Source: Geobacter sp. (GTDB lineage Bacteria; Desulfobacterota; Desulfuromonadia; Geobacterales; Geobacteraceae). Taken from it: a stretch of 64,000 bases of DNA. A program made the position numbers and the translations under genes. The notes under the pieces are model-generated. The model worked only from the letters and a program-made list of their open reading frames with translations. It was not told where the DNA came from and did not search any database. The stretch spans positions 1-64,000 of the forward strand of contig JACOUQ010000005.1 of the NCBI GenBank assembly GCA_016177775.1. Direction: 5' to 3'. Shown one piece after another: positions 26,835 to 35,633 of this stretch. Every line of letters begins with the position of its first letter. Position 1 is the first letter of the stretch.

Positions 26835-28166
26835 ATGTTCAAGAAAATTTCAGCTCCAGCGCTCGCAGTCGCGTTGCTCGCAGCACCGGTTTTCGCTCAG
26901 GAGGTCCCGCAGACACAGCAGCCCGTGTATAATTGCGATTTCCAGCCATCATGCGAGGTCGCCCCGGGAATTTACGGCAAGATGGCCTCTCCGGTTTCCA
27001 GCAAGTTCAACCTGACCATCGGGGGATACGTCAAGCTCGACTATGCCTACAATTCGGTCAACCTCGGCGCCAACGGGGCTCTGGGGACCCTTCAGCAGAT
27101 GCCGAAGAGCAGCTCGCTGGCCGGCAAGGAAGATCAGTCCATCTTTACCGCCCGACAGTCCAGGATCTGGTTCAAGGCCGCGGGCCCTAACTTTCTTGGT
27201 GCCAAGACCGGCGCCATCATCGAAACCGACTTCTACGGCGGCGGAGGGACCAACGAAAGCCCCACTCTGAGGCTGCGCCTTGCAAACGGTTCCCTGGACT
27301 GGGTCAACACCCAGGTGGTCTTCGGACAGGCCTATGACATCTTCGGCCCTGCAATTGCCTCCACCATCGACTTCGGCTCTGGAAACAAGACCGGCAATCC
27401 CAACAACCCCCGCGTCGCCCAGGTCAGGGTGACCCAGAAGGTCAAGCTGACCGAGGCCAATTCTCTGCGGCTCATTCTCGGCCTTCAGAACCCGGTCCAG
27501 GATACCAATACCGGTACCGCCGGAGGGACGTTCGGCTCCGCGGTCAACGTGGCAGGGCAGGCGATGCTGGTCAGCAAGGCGCTCGGCGTGGCTCCCGGCT
27601 ACTTCGGTCTTCCGATGAACTCGCTCACTGCCGGTCTGTTCGGGCTCTGGGGAAGCGAGAAAATCGAGGGGAACAGGTCTGCCGATTCCTGGGGATACGG
27701 TTTCTATACCTTTGTCCCGCTTCTCAGGTCAAAGGACGGTATGAGCCGGGCCATGACCGCCTCCTTCGAGGGACAGGTATACATGGCGGCCAACATGAGC
27801 GCGAACGGGGCGACGGCCGCGTCTCTCGTCGGCACTGCTCCCAACCAGTCGCCGGCCAAGGGGTACGGAGTATACGGGCAGATTATCTTCTTCCCGACCC
27901 AGGACCTGGGGGTTACGGCCGGCTACGGGCGCCGGAACGCATACAACTATGCAAGCTACAGCGGCATCAGCAATTTCGAGAAATCGAATTCCAACCTCTA
28001 CGTGAACATTTCATACGATCTGAACGCCGCGGTGCGGGTGGCGGCCGAGTACCAGAACATCAACACCAAGTACGGCAACGTCACCAACGGCACCAACGGC
28101 CTGGCGGGCCTGGCGGACAGCGGCACCGCCAACATCGCGCGGTTCGCGGCGTTCTACTTCTTCTGA
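26835..28166 (+). CDS. Outer-membrane porin
   Basis: This 443-residue protein has a cleaved signal peptide (to about residue 21, VFAQE). The rest is made of alternating amphipathic strands (FNLTIGGYVKLDYAYNSVN, SRIWFKAAGP, GFYTFVPLL) and ends in aromatic residues FAAFYFF, as outer-membrane beta barrels do. AGGAGG precedes the ATG. It is the last gene of the leucine operon region and is followed by a terminator. It probably lets organic acids or amino acids through the outer membrane; substrate specificity is not readable. Confidence 0.82.
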   Translation: MFKKISAPALAVALLAAPVFAQEVPQTQQPVYNCDFQPSCEVAPGIYGKMASPVSSKFNLTIGGYVKLDYAYNSVNLGANGALGTLQQMPKSSSLAGKEDQSIFTARQSRIWFKAAGPNFLGAKTGAIIETDFYGGGGTNESPTLRLRLANGSLDWVNTQVVFGQAYDIFGPAIASTIDFGSGNKTGNPNNPRVAQVRVTQKVKLTEANSLRLILGLQNPVQDTNTGTAGGTFGSAVNVAGQAMLVSKALGVAPGYFGLPMNSLTAGLFGLWGSEKIEGNRSADSWGYGFYTFVPLLRSKDGMSRAMTASFEGQVYMAANMSANGATAASLVGTAPNQSPAKGYGVYGQIIFFPTQDLGVTAGYGRRNAYNYASYSGISNFEKSNSNLYVNISYDLNAAVRVAAEYQNINTKYGNVTNGTNGLAGLADSGTANIARFAAFYFF

Positions 28167-28232
28167 TCGTCGTCCCGATGCTGTGCCGGCGTTGACTGCC
28201 AGGGCCCTGAGTAAAAGACCCGCGAGGCTCAG

Positions 28233-28276
28233 CGGAAGCCGACAGGAGGAGTCTTCCCTGCCGGCTTCCGGATTTT
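28233..28276 (+). terminator. Rho-independent terminator after the porin
   Basis: Arms 28233-28246 and 28257-28270 are 14 bp long with one mismatch and a 10-base loop, followed by GATTTTTC. Confidence 0.8.
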
Positions 28277-28357
28277 TCACAGCCTTCACGGCAACGCCCA
28301 CTCTCTCAGCATTTCCGATGGCGCCCCTGCTTGCACGCCTTATACTTACGCAAAAGC

Positions 28358-28373
28358 ATGACATTTACGTAAA
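28358..28373 (+). promoter_or_regulatory. 16-bp MerR-type operator, upstream copy (site D)
   Basis: ATGACATTTACGTAAA differs from the icmF operator at its first base and its two centre bases. It lies 145 bases upstream of the operator in the thiolase promoter and has no good -10 partner, so it may serve as a second binding site for looping or cooperative binding. Confidence 0.5.
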
Positions 28374-28502
28374 ATAATAGCCACTCCTTCTTCGCAAGCG
28401 ACGGGGTCGAGATGAGTCGCCTTGTGTAACTCGGCTAAATTGCAAGATAAAAAACGTAAAAAACCAAAAATCCAACAGTATAAAAAAGTGTTTTACTTAT
28501 GC

Positions 28503-28530
28503 TTGACTTAAACGTAAAATACAGTATGCT
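28503..28530 (+). promoter_or_regulatory. Thiolase-operon promoter with 16-bp MerR-type operator (site C)
   Basis: TTGACTTAAACGTAAA (28503-28518) includes the -35 element TTGACT. TATGCT (28525-28530) follows at 16-base spacing, the same geometry as at 9486-9513. It precedes the thiolase gene by 35 bases. Confidence 0.65.
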
Positions 28531-28564
28531 TTTGGCAGAGCACAAATACGGATCGGAGGAATCG

Positions 28565-29740
28565 ATGAAAGAGATATTCGTGGTGGATGCCTTGAGAACG
28601 CCGTTTGGTTCCTTTTGCGGAATGCTTGCCGACGTGGAGGCCCCGAACCTGGCCGCTGCCGTCATGAAGGGGGTGCTGGAGAAGGCCGGTCTTGCCCCCG
28701 AGGCGGTGGACGAGGTGGTCATGGGTCAGGTGCTCTCCGGCGGGTGCGGCCAGGCGCCGGCCCGGCAGGCGATGCGCGGGGCCGGGATACCCGACTCGGC
28801 CCACGCCCTGACCATAAACAAGGTCTGCGGCAGCGGCCTCAAGGCGATCATGATGGGCGCCGACTCGATCCGGCTCGGCAACTCGCAAATGGTGATCGCC
28901 GGTGGCATGGAGAATATGACGCTTGCCCCCTTCCTCCTGAACAAGGCACGCAACGGTTACCGGATGGGGCACGGCGAGCTGTTGGACCTGATGATCTACG
29001 ACGGCCTGCAGGACCCGTACACCGGAAGGCACATGGGGGAGATCGGCGAGGAGAGTGCCGCTCGCAACGGACTCTCCCGCGAGGAGCAGGACGAATTCGC
29101 TATCCGCTCTTACCGGCTCGCCCAGGCGGCGGTTACGGGCGGGATATTCGCGGAGGAAATAGTTCCGGTCGTGAAGCAGACGAAAAAGGGGAACGTAACC
29201 ATTGATTGCGACGAGGAGCCGTTCAAGGTGGATGTTGCCAAGCTCCCACAGTTACGGCCGGCGTTTCGCAAGGACGGCACCATCACAGCCGGCAATGCCT
29301 CCAGCATCAACGACGGCGCCGCACTGGCTCTTCTCACCGACGAGGCGGGACTCAGGAAATACAACCTTACACCCAAGGCCCGGATTGTGGCGACCGCCAC
29401 CGAGAGCCGCCACCCCGACCAGTTTCCCGAGGCCCCTGTCGGGGCCATCAGGAAGGTCTGCGAGAAGGCGGGAGTGGCGGTTTCAGATATCGACCTCTTC
29501 GAGATCAACGAGGCATTCGCATCCGTGCCCCTCATCGCGATCAAGGAGCTCAACCTCCCGCTGGAGAAGATCAACGTCAACGGCGGCGCCTGCGCCATCG
29601 GTCACCCCATCGGCGCCAGCGGCGGAAGGCTCGCGGCAACGGTCGTCCGGGAGCTCCACCGGCGGAAGGCGCGCTACGGCCTGGCCAGCCTCTGCATCGG
29701 GGGAGGGGAAGCGGTGGCGGTCATTTTCGAGAGGGTCTAA
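28565..29740 (+). CDS. atoB: Acetyl-CoA acetyltransferase (thiolase)
   Basis: This 391-residue thiolase has the acyl-accepting C88 in NKVCGSGLKAIMMG, His in GGACAIGHPIGASGGR and the second catalytic Cys in SLCIGGGEAVAVIFE. It splits acetoacetyl-CoA to two acetyl-CoA and so finishes both the leucine branch and the butyryl-CoA branch. GGAGGA precedes the ATG at 28565; an upstream in-frame codon lies within the promoter and is rejected. It leads an operon running to the ETF genes. Confidence 0.95.
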   Translation: MKEIFVVDALRTPFGSFCGMLADVEAPNLAAAVMKGVLEKAGLAPEAVDEVVMGQVLSGGCGQAPARQAMRGAGIPDSAHALTINKVCGSGLKAIMMGADSIRLGNSQMVIAGGMENMTLAPFLLNKARNGYRMGHGELLDLMIYDGLQDPYTGRHMGEIGEESAARNGLSREEQDEFAIRSYRLAQAAVTGGIFAEEIVPVVKQTKKGNVTIDCDEEPFKVDVAKLPQLRPAFRKDGTITAGNASSINDGAALALLTDEAGLRKYNLTPKARIVATATESRHPDQFPEAPVGAIRKVCEKAGVAVSDIDLFEINEAFASVPLIAIKELNLPLEKINVNGGACAIGHPIGASGGRLAATVVRELHRRKARYGLASLCIGGGEAVAVIFERV

Positions 29741-29750
29741 AGGTTATACG

Positions 29751-29786
29751 ACCTATGAGACCTATGGGTCTTATGGGTCCTATGAA
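29751..29786. repeat. Imperfect 9-bp tandem repeats (CCTATGGG type)
   Basis: Four units close to ACCTATGGG stand head to tail before the hbd ribosome binding site. A related CCTATAGG cluster lies at 38632-38658. This looks like a small dispersed repeat family. Confidence 0.5.
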
Positions 29787-29810
29787 GGATCTTTTGTTCA
29801 GGAGGAACAT

Positions 29811-30656
29811 ATGATCAAGCAAGTCGGAGTACTCGGCGCAGGGCAGATGGGAAACGGCATCGCCCATGTGTTTGCCCAGCACGGGCATGAGGTCGTTCTC
29901 TATGACATAGCGGCGGCCCAGTTGGAAAAGGCCCTCACCACCATCCGTGAAAACTTGATGCGCCAGGCCAGGAAGGGGGCAATCCCCGAAACCCTCATCG
30001 CTGAGACGATGGGGCGGATCAGGGCGAGCCAGGACATGAACGCTCTGGCGGGGTGCGGCTTCTGCGTCGAGGCAGTCACCGAGCATGAGCCGCTCAAGCT
30101 GGAGATATTCAAAAAGCTCGACGAGACAGTGAAAGACGGGGCAATCCTTGCCTCCAACACCTCCTCCATTCCGATCACCAAGATCGCCGCCATCACCAGG
30201 CGGCCCGAGAAGGTGATCGGGATGCACTTCATGAACCCTGTGCCGGTGATGAAGCTCGTGGAGGTGATCCGCGGCCACGCTACCAGCGATGAGACCTTTC
30301 AGACGACGGCTGCTTTGGTCGCCAAGCTTGAAAAGGAGATGGCCGTCTCCCAGGACTACCCCGGCTTCATCGTTAACCGGGTCCTCATCCCAATGATAAA
30401 CGAGGCGGTCTTCGCCCTCTACGAAGGGATTGCCTCCGCCGAGGACATTGACAAGGGGATGAAACTCGGCACCAACCAGCCGATGGGGCCCTTGGCCCTG
30501 GCCGACTTCATCGGTCTCGATACGGTGCTCGCCATCGCCAACGTCCTCTACGATGGTTTCAAGGACCCGAAGTATCGCCCCTGCCCGCTGCTGGTGAAGA
30601 TGGTGAATGCCGGGTATCTGGGGAGGAAGTCGCGCCGGGGCTTCTATTCCTATTGA
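29811..30656 (+). CDS. hbd: 3-hydroxybutyryl-CoA dehydrogenase
   Basis: This 281-residue protein has an NAD-binding Rossmann N-terminus (VGVLGAGQMGNGIAHVFAQ) and the 3-hydroxyacyl-CoA dehydrogenase C-domain. Signatures include SNTSSIPITKIA, GMHFMNPVPVMKLVEVI (catalytic His), DYPGFIVNRVLIPMINEAV and DKGMKLGTNQPMGPLALADF. It oxidises 3-hydroxybutyryl-CoA to acetoacetyl-CoA. AGGAGG precedes the ATG. Length is normal for Hbd. Confidence 0.95.
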   Translation: MIKQVGVLGAGQMGNGIAHVFAQHGHEVVLYDIAAAQLEKALTTIRENLMRQARKGAIPETLIAETMGRIRASQDMNALAGCGFCVEAVTEHEPLKLEIFKKLDETVKDGAILASNTSSIPITKIAAITRRPEKVIGMHFMNPVPVMKLVEVIRGHATSDETFQTTAALVAKLEKEMAVSQDYPGFIVNRVLIPMINEAVFALYEGIASAEDIDKGMKLGTNQPMGPLALADFIGLDTVLAIANVLYDGFKDPKYRPCPLLVKMVNAGYLGRKSRRGFYSY

Positions 30657-30661
30657 CCATC

Positions 30662-30708
30662 GTAGGGGCGCGGTTGCCGCGCCCAGGGCGGGGAGACCCC
30701 GCCCCTAC
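30662..30708. repeat. GTAGGGGCG-type palindromic repeat with two inner hairpins
   Basis: The outer arms GTAGGGGCG and CGCCCCTAC enclose GGCGCGG/CCGCGCC and GGGCGGGG/CCCCGCCC, giving a cloverleaf-like fold. The crotonase ribosome binding site CAGGAG follows directly. Confidence 0.7.
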
Positions 30709-30718
30709 AGGAGAACAT

Positions 30719-31501
30719 ATGGACTTCAAGAACCTGCTCATCGAAACCGCCGCCGGCGTCGCTACCCTCACCGTCAACCGTCCGGAGAGTCTCAACGCCC
30801 TCAACAGCGAGGTGCTGACCGAGCTTGCCTCCGCCCTCTACCAGTTGGAGTACGACCCGGCTGTCAGGGCGGTGGTGCTCACCGGCGCCGGCGAAAAGGC
30901 CTTCGTGGCCGGGGCCGATATCAAGGAGATGGCGGCCATGAGCTCCTTCGAGGGGCACCAGTTCGCTCTGAAGGGACAGCACGTGATGATGGCCATGGAA
31001 AAGATGAAGACCCCGGTAATCGCCGTGGTGAACGGCTTCGCCCTCGGGGGCGGCCTGGAGCTGGCACTCGCCTGCGACTTCATCTACGCCTCGGCAAGAG
31101 CGAAGCTCGGCTTCCCCGAGGTGACCCTTGGGGTCATCCCCGGCTTCGGCGGCACCCAGAACCTGGCGCGGCTAATCGGCAAGAGCAAGGCCAACGAGCT
31201 GATCTTCACCGGGAAGATGATCACCGCGGAGAAGGCCCTTGCCTGGGGGATCGTCAACGAAGTATTTCCTCCAGAGGAACTTCTGCCACAGGCTAAGGAG
31301 ACCGCGGCGGCCATCGCCGGCGCCGGGCCCCTCGGCGTGGCCTATGCCAAGAACGCCATCGCCAACGGCCTCAATATGACCAAGGAGGACGGTTTCCGCT
31401 ACGAGGCCTCCCTCTTCGGGGTGCTCTTTTCGACCTCTGACCAGAAGGAGGGGATGGGGGCGTTCGTGGAGAAGAGGAAGGCGGAGTTCAAGGGGAGATA
31501 G
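30719..31501 (+). CDS. crt: Enoyl-CoA hydratase (crotonase)
   Basis: This 260-residue crotonase has the oxyanion-hole segments FVAGADIKEMAAM and NGFALGGGLELALACDF. The catalytic stretch GFPEVTLGVIPGFGGTQNLA has the Glu at both usual places (one in PEV, the other side Gly-rich). It hydrates crotonyl-CoA to 3-hydroxybutyryl-CoA. CAGGAG precedes the ATG at 30719 and is contributed by the edge of the palindromic repeat. It lies between hbd and bcd. Confidence 0.93.
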   Translation: MDFKNLLIETAAGVATLTVNRPESLNALNSEVLTELASALYQLEYDPAVRAVVLTGAGEKAFVAGADIKEMAAMSSFEGHQFALKGQHVMMAMEKMKTPVIAVVNGFALGGGLELALACDFIYASARAKLGFPEVTLGVIPGFGGTQNLARLIGKSKANELIFTGKMITAEKALAWGIVNEVFPPEELLPQAKETAAAIAGAGPLGVAYAKNAIANGLNMTKEDGFRYEASLFGVLFSTSDQKEGMGAFVEKRKAEFKGR

Positions 31502-31541
31502 GGTTTTGGGGGGAGTTTACAACCAAGGGGAGGAGAGCCAA

Positions 31542-32681
31542 ATGAATTTCGAGCTGAGCCAGGACCACAAGGTATTGCAGGACGCTGTCCGTGATTTCGT
31601 GGAGAAGGAGGTGAAGCCTGTCGCCGCGAAGACCGACGAGGAGCACATGATCCCCGACGAGCTGGTGCGGAAGATGGGGGAGATGGGGTTCATGGGAAGC
31701 TACCTCCCCGAGGAATACGGCGGGGCCGGCCTCGACATGCTCTCCTACGCCATCGTCGTCGAGGAGGTCTCCAAGGCATGCGGCTCCAGCGGCGTCCTGA
31801 TCTCGGCCCACACCTCCCTCTGCTGCGGGCCTATCCATACTTTCGGCACCGAGGAGCAGAAGATAAAATGGCTTCCGCCCCTGAATTCGGGCGAGGTCAT
31901 CGGCTGTTTCCTCCTGACCGAACCGGACGCCGGCTCTGACGCCGGGGCACTCGCCACCACCTATCGCCGCGAGGGTGACGAATTCGTCATCAACGGCTCC
32001 AAAATATTCATCACCAACGGCGGCTACAAGGGGACCGGGGTCCTCTTCGCCACCTCCGACAGAAGCCTCAAGCACAAGGGGGTCTCGGCCTTCATCATCG
32101 ACCTCGATACCCCCGGCGTGGAGATACTCAAGAACGAGAAGAAGCTGGGCATCCGGGGGAGCTACACCACCGCCTTCGCCCTGGACAATGTCCGGATTCC
32201 GGCGGAGAACCTCCTGGGACAGGAAGGACAGGGGTTCAGGATCGCCATGGACACCCTGAACGGCGGCAGGATCGGTATCGCCTCCCAGGCCCTCGGCATC
32301 GCCGAGGGGGCCTTCGAGCGGGCGCTTGCCTACTCCAAGGAGCGCAAGCAGTTCGGCGCCCCCATCAGCGACCTCCAGGCGATCCAGTTCAAGCTGGCCG
32401 ACATGTGGGCCCGGATCGAGACCAGCAAGCTGATGACCTACAAGGCCGCCTGGCTCAAGGACAACAAGAAGAGCTACACCATGGAGTCCGCCATGTGCAA
32501 GATGCTCGCCTCCGAGGCGGCCACCTTCGTGACGAAAGAGGCGATCCAGATCCACGGCGGCTACGGCTTCATCTGCGACTACGAGGTGGAGCGGATGTTC
32601 CGGGACGCCAAGATTACGGAGATCTACGAGGGGACGAACGAGGTGCAGCGGGTGGTCATATCCAAGCTCCTTCTTTCATGA
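31542..32681 (+). CDS. bcd: Butyryl-CoA (short-chain acyl-CoA) dehydrogenase
   Basis: This 379-residue acyl-CoA dehydrogenase has the catalytic base E363 in IYEGTNEVQRVVISK and the FAD-binding motifs GCFLLTEPDAGSDAGA and KIFITNGGYKGTGVLFATSD. It converts butyryl-CoA to crotonyl-CoA and hands electrons to ETF. GGGGAGGAG precedes the ATG at 31542. Short-chain specificity is inferred from the crt-hbd-thiolase neighbours. Confidence 0.92.
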   Translation: MNFELSQDHKVLQDAVRDFVEKEVKPVAAKTDEEHMIPDELVRKMGEMGFMGSYLPEEYGGAGLDMLSYAIVVEEVSKACGSSGVLISAHTSLCCGPIHTFGTEEQKIKWLPPLNSGEVIGCFLLTEPDAGSDAGALATTYRREGDEFVINGSKIFITNGGYKGTGVLFATSDRSLKHKGVSAFIIDLDTPGVEILKNEKKLGIRGSYTTAFALDNVRIPAENLLGQEGQGFRIAMDTLNGGRIGIASQALGIAEGAFERALAYSKERKQFGAPISDLQAIQFKLADMWARIETSKLMTYKAAWLKDNKKSYTMESAMCKMLASEAATFVTKEAIQIHGGYGFICDYEVERMFRDAKITEIYEGTNEVQRVVISKLLLS

Positions 32682-32692
32682 ATGCCATTTGG

Positions 32693-32745
32693 GTAGGGGC
32701 ACCCCCCTGTGGGTGCCCTTGATCTGGGCAGGCACGGGGGCCTAC
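32693..32745. repeat. GTAGGGGC-type palindromic repeat
   Basis: The outer arms GTAGG and CCTAC enclose a hairpin GGGCACCC/GGGTGCCC. It lies just after the bcd stop and before the oxidoreductase ribosome binding site. Confidence 0.6.
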
Positions 32746-32764
32746 CTCTATAAGGAACGGATCA

Positions 32765-34753
32765 ATGGAATCTACGCGCGAAATTTATTGGAACATCGGC
32801 CACGGGGTCGTCATTCCCATGTATCTCCTCACCCTTGCCGCTGTCGGCATCCTGGCCTGGGGGGTCTGGCAGCGGGTGCCGGTCTGGCGGCAGGGCAAGT
32901 CCATCGACCGGTTCGACCGCTATGACGAGCGGGTCAAGCACCTCGTTTCCCGGGTGCTGAGCCAGGAGAAGGTCAGCCGGGTGAAGGCCGGCGGCATCCC
33001 CCATTCCCTCTTTTTCTGGGGCTTTCTTACCCTCTTCGCGGGAACGATGGTGGTGATGGTCCAGGCCGATTTCTTTGCTCCCCTGATGAGCGTGAACATC
33101 CTCACCGGCGAATTCTACGAGGGCTTCTCCCTGGTGCTGGACCTGGCCGGCCTCGTTGCCATCCTGATGCTGGCCGGGCTCTTCATCAGGCGCTTCGTTC
33201 TGAAGCCCGAGGGGCTGGAGACCGTCAACGACGACTACCTGATCCACCAGCTCCTCTTCGCCATTCTCGTCACCGGCTTCTGCGTGGAAGGGGCACGGAT
33301 GGCCGCCACCGAGCTGCGGCAGAACCCGGATCTCGCCCGCTTTTCTCCGGTGGGGCTGCTCTTTGCCCGGCTCTTCACGGGCTATACCGACGACTCGATC
33401 CGGACAATCCACCAGGTCCTCTGGTGGGTCCATTTCGGCCTCGTGCTCGGCTTCATTGCCGCCATCCCCTACACCAAGCTGCGCCACATCCTTACGACAG
33501 GCCTCAACTCGTTCCTGGCCCCCCTTGAGGAGAAGGGGACCATTACCTCCCTCAACCTGGAAGACGAGAGCGCGGAGCAGTTCGGCGCCACGAAGGTGAC
33601 CGACCTGACCTGGAAGGATATCTTCGATGCCGACGCCTGCACCAGCTGCAAGCGCTGCCAGGACCGCTGCCCCGCCCATGCCACCGGCAAGCCCCTCTCC
33701 CCCATGAAGGTGGTGAAGCAGGTGGGGGAGGCGGCCTGTACAGCACCCGATGCCCCCCTTGTGGAGACGGTCACTGCGGACGCCCTCTGGAGCTGCACCA
33801 CCTGCCGAGCCTGCCAGGACATCTGTCCGGCCGAGGTAGAGCATGTGAACAAGATCCTGGAGATGCGGCGCAACCTCTCGCTCATGGAAGGGGAATTCCC
33901 CGGGGATGAGGTCCGCACGGCGGTGAGCAACGTGGAGGTGAACGGCAACCCCTTCGGCCTTGCATACGCCGGCCGGGGGGAGTGGGCCGATGGGCTTCCG
34001 GTGGCCCGGATTTCCGAAGGCGAGGAGGCCGACATCCTCTACTTTGCCGGTTGCTATGCCTCCTTCGACAAGCGGAACCGCGAGGTGGCCCGAAGCTTCG
34101 TGAAGATCTGCGCCGCCGCCGGGGTCCGGGTCGGCATCCTCGGCAAGGACGAGAAGTGCTGCGGCGAGCCGGTGCGAAAGCTCGGCAACGAATACCTCTA
34201 CCAGATGGTGGCCCGGGAGAATATCGAGACCATGGAGGCCAGTGGGGCACGGAAGGTGGTCACCACCTGTCCCCACTGCTTCAACACCCTCTCCCGCGAC
34301 TACCGTGACCTGGGGTTCGCCCTGCAAATCGAGCACTACTCCACTTTTATCCACGGCCTTGTGGAGAGCGGGCGCCTGGCGCTCGCCCCCGACGCCTTCA
34401 CGTTTACCTACCACGACTCCTGCTATCTCGGCCGCTACAAGGACATCTTTGCCGAGCCCCGGGCAGTGCTCGCCGCCGCCGGCGGCGGGCTGCGGGAAAT
34501 GGAGCGCTGCGGGGCCGACAGCTTCTGCTGCGGCGCCGGCGGCGGGCGGATCCTGGCCGAGGAGAAGATCGGGACTAAGATCAGCGAGAGCCGGGTGAGG
34601 ATGGCCGGCGAGACCGGCGCCCCGCTGCTCGTTGCCAATTGCCCTTTCTGTCTCACCATGTTCGAGGACGGTATCAAGACCGGCGGGTTCGAGGGAAGCA
34701 TCCGGGTGCGGGACCTGGCAGAGATCGTTGTCGAAAGGTTAGCGGTTTCGTAG
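32765..34753 (+). CDS. Membrane-bound ETF:menaquinone oxidoreductase, HdrD-like
   Basis: This 662-residue protein has an N-terminal part with about five membrane helices and several His residues, similar to heme-b NarI-type domains. Two cysteine clusters for [4Fe-4S] follow: C292xxCxxCxxxC (CTSCKRCQDRCP) and C344xxCxxCxxxC (CTTCRACQDICP). Two CCG domains come next (KCCGEP, CPHCFNTL, FCCGAGGG), as in HdrD. Proteins of this layout beside ETF genes are known from Geobacter and syntrophs as electron carriers from ETF to menaquinone (EMO). It should pass acyl-CoA dehydrogenase electrons to the membrane quinone pool. The stop TAG lies in a GTAGGGGCG repeat. Confidence 0.9.
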   Translation: MESTREIYWNIGHGVVIPMYLLTLAAVGILAWGVWQRVPVWRQGKSIDRFDRYDERVKHLVSRVLSQEKVSRVKAGGIPHSLFFWGFLTLFAGTMVVMVQADFFAPLMSVNILTGEFYEGFSLVLDLAGLVAILMLAGLFIRRFVLKPEGLETVNDDYLIHQLLFAILVTGFCVEGARMAATELRQNPDLARFSPVGLLFARLFTGYTDDSIRTIHQVLWWVHFGLVLGFIAAIPYTKLRHILTTGLNSFLAPLEEKGTITSLNLEDESAEQFGATKVTDLTWKDIFDADACTSCKRCQDRCPAHATGKPLSPMKVVKQVGEAACTAPDAPLVETVTADALWSCTTCRACQDICPAEVEHVNKILEMRRNLSLMEGEFPGDEVRTAVSNVEVNGNPFGLAYAGRGEWADGLPVARISEGEEADILYFAGCYASFDKRNREVARSFVKICAAAGVRVGILGKDEKCCGEPVRKLGNEYLYQMVARENIETMEASGARKVVTTCPHCFNTLSRDYRDLGFALQIEHYSTFIHGLVESGRLALAPDAFTFTYHDSCYLGRYKDIFAEPRAVLAAAGGGLREMERCGADSFCCGAGGGRILAEEKIGTKISESRVRMAGETGAPLLVANCPFCLTMFEDGIKTGGFEGSIRVRDLAEIVVERLAVS

Positions 34754-34821
34754 GGGCGAGGCATGCCTCGCCCGATGGTGAAAGTCGGCTCAAACAAGGG
34801 CGAGGCATGCCTCGCCCCTAC
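34750..34821. repeat. Two copies of a GGGCGAGGCATGCCTCGCCC palindrome
   Basis: GTAGGGGCGAGG...CCTCGCCC (34750-34773) and its mirror ending CCCTAC (34798-34821) bracket a 24-base spacer. The first TAG is the stop codon of the upstream oxidoreductase gene. Confidence 0.75.
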
Positions 34822-34844
34822 GGGATGGAAATCAGGAGGTAACC

Positions 34845-35621
34845 ATGAAAATTCTCGTCTGCATCAAGCAGGTTCCCGACATGGAATCGCGCTTCAGGCC
34901 CAACGCAAGCGGCACGTGGTTCGAGGAATCCGACCTCGCGTTCCGGATGAACGAGTACGACGAATACGCCGTGGAGCAGGCGGTGCAGCTCAAGGAGCAG
35001 CTTGCGGGCGAACCTGAGGTGACGGTCCTCTCCATCGGACCCGACAGGGTGAATGAGGCGCTCAAGAAGGCGCTCGCCATGGGGTGCGACCGGGGGGTCC
35101 ACATCCAGGACCCGGCCCCGCAGGACAAGGACCCCTGGCAGATCGCGTCGATCATCGCCCAGTTCGCCCAGGGAGAGGGGTTCGACCTCGTCTTCACCGG
35201 CATGCAGTCCCAGGACCGGGGCTCGGCTCAGGTGGGGGTGCTGGTGGCGGAACTCTTGGGCTACGCCTGCGCCACGACCCTGGTGGGGTTCTCGTTCTCC
35301 GACGGTCTTGTGACCGCCAGGCGCGAGCTCGAGGGGGGGATCAAGGGGGTGGTGAAGCTGGGGCTTCCGGCGGTGGTTACCTGCCAACTGGGCCTCAACA
35401 CACCCCGATATCCCACGCTCCCCAATATCATGAAGGCGAAGAAGAAGGATGTCCTGACCATCCCGGTTGCCGACCTGCTGCACGAAGAGGCAGTGGCGGC
35501 CACGGCGCGGTTCTATCCGCCCGAAAAGAAGGGGGGCGGGATTGTCCTGGAAGGCGATGTGGGAAACCTGGTGGAGCAGCTCTACGGGATACTGAAGGAA
35601 AAAACCACGGTTCTGCGGTAG
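34845..35621 (+). CDS. etfB: Electron transfer flavoprotein beta subunit
   Basis: This 258-residue EtfB starts MKILVCIKQVPDMESRF and contains VFTGMQSQDRGSAQVG, LGLPAVVTCQLGLNTPRYPT and a C-terminal LYGILKEK. It pairs with EtfA to carry electrons from acyl-CoA dehydrogenases to the membrane oxidoreductase encoded just upstream. AGGAGG precedes the ATG. The next gene, etfA, is 12 bases away. Confidence 0.95.
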   Translation: MKILVCIKQVPDMESRFRPNASGTWFEESDLAFRMNEYDEYAVEQAVQLKEQLAGEPEVTVLSIGPDRVNEALKKALAMGCDRGVHIQDPAPQDKDPWQIASIIAQFAQGEGFDLVFTGMQSQDRGSAQVGVLVAELLGYACATTLVGFSFSDGLVTARRELEGGIKGVVKLGLPAVVTCQLGLNTPRYPTLPNIMKAKKKDVLTIPVADLLHEEAVAATARFYPPEKKGGGIVLEGDVGNLVEQLYGILKEKTTVLR

Positions 35622-35633
35622 GAGGGGAGAGTC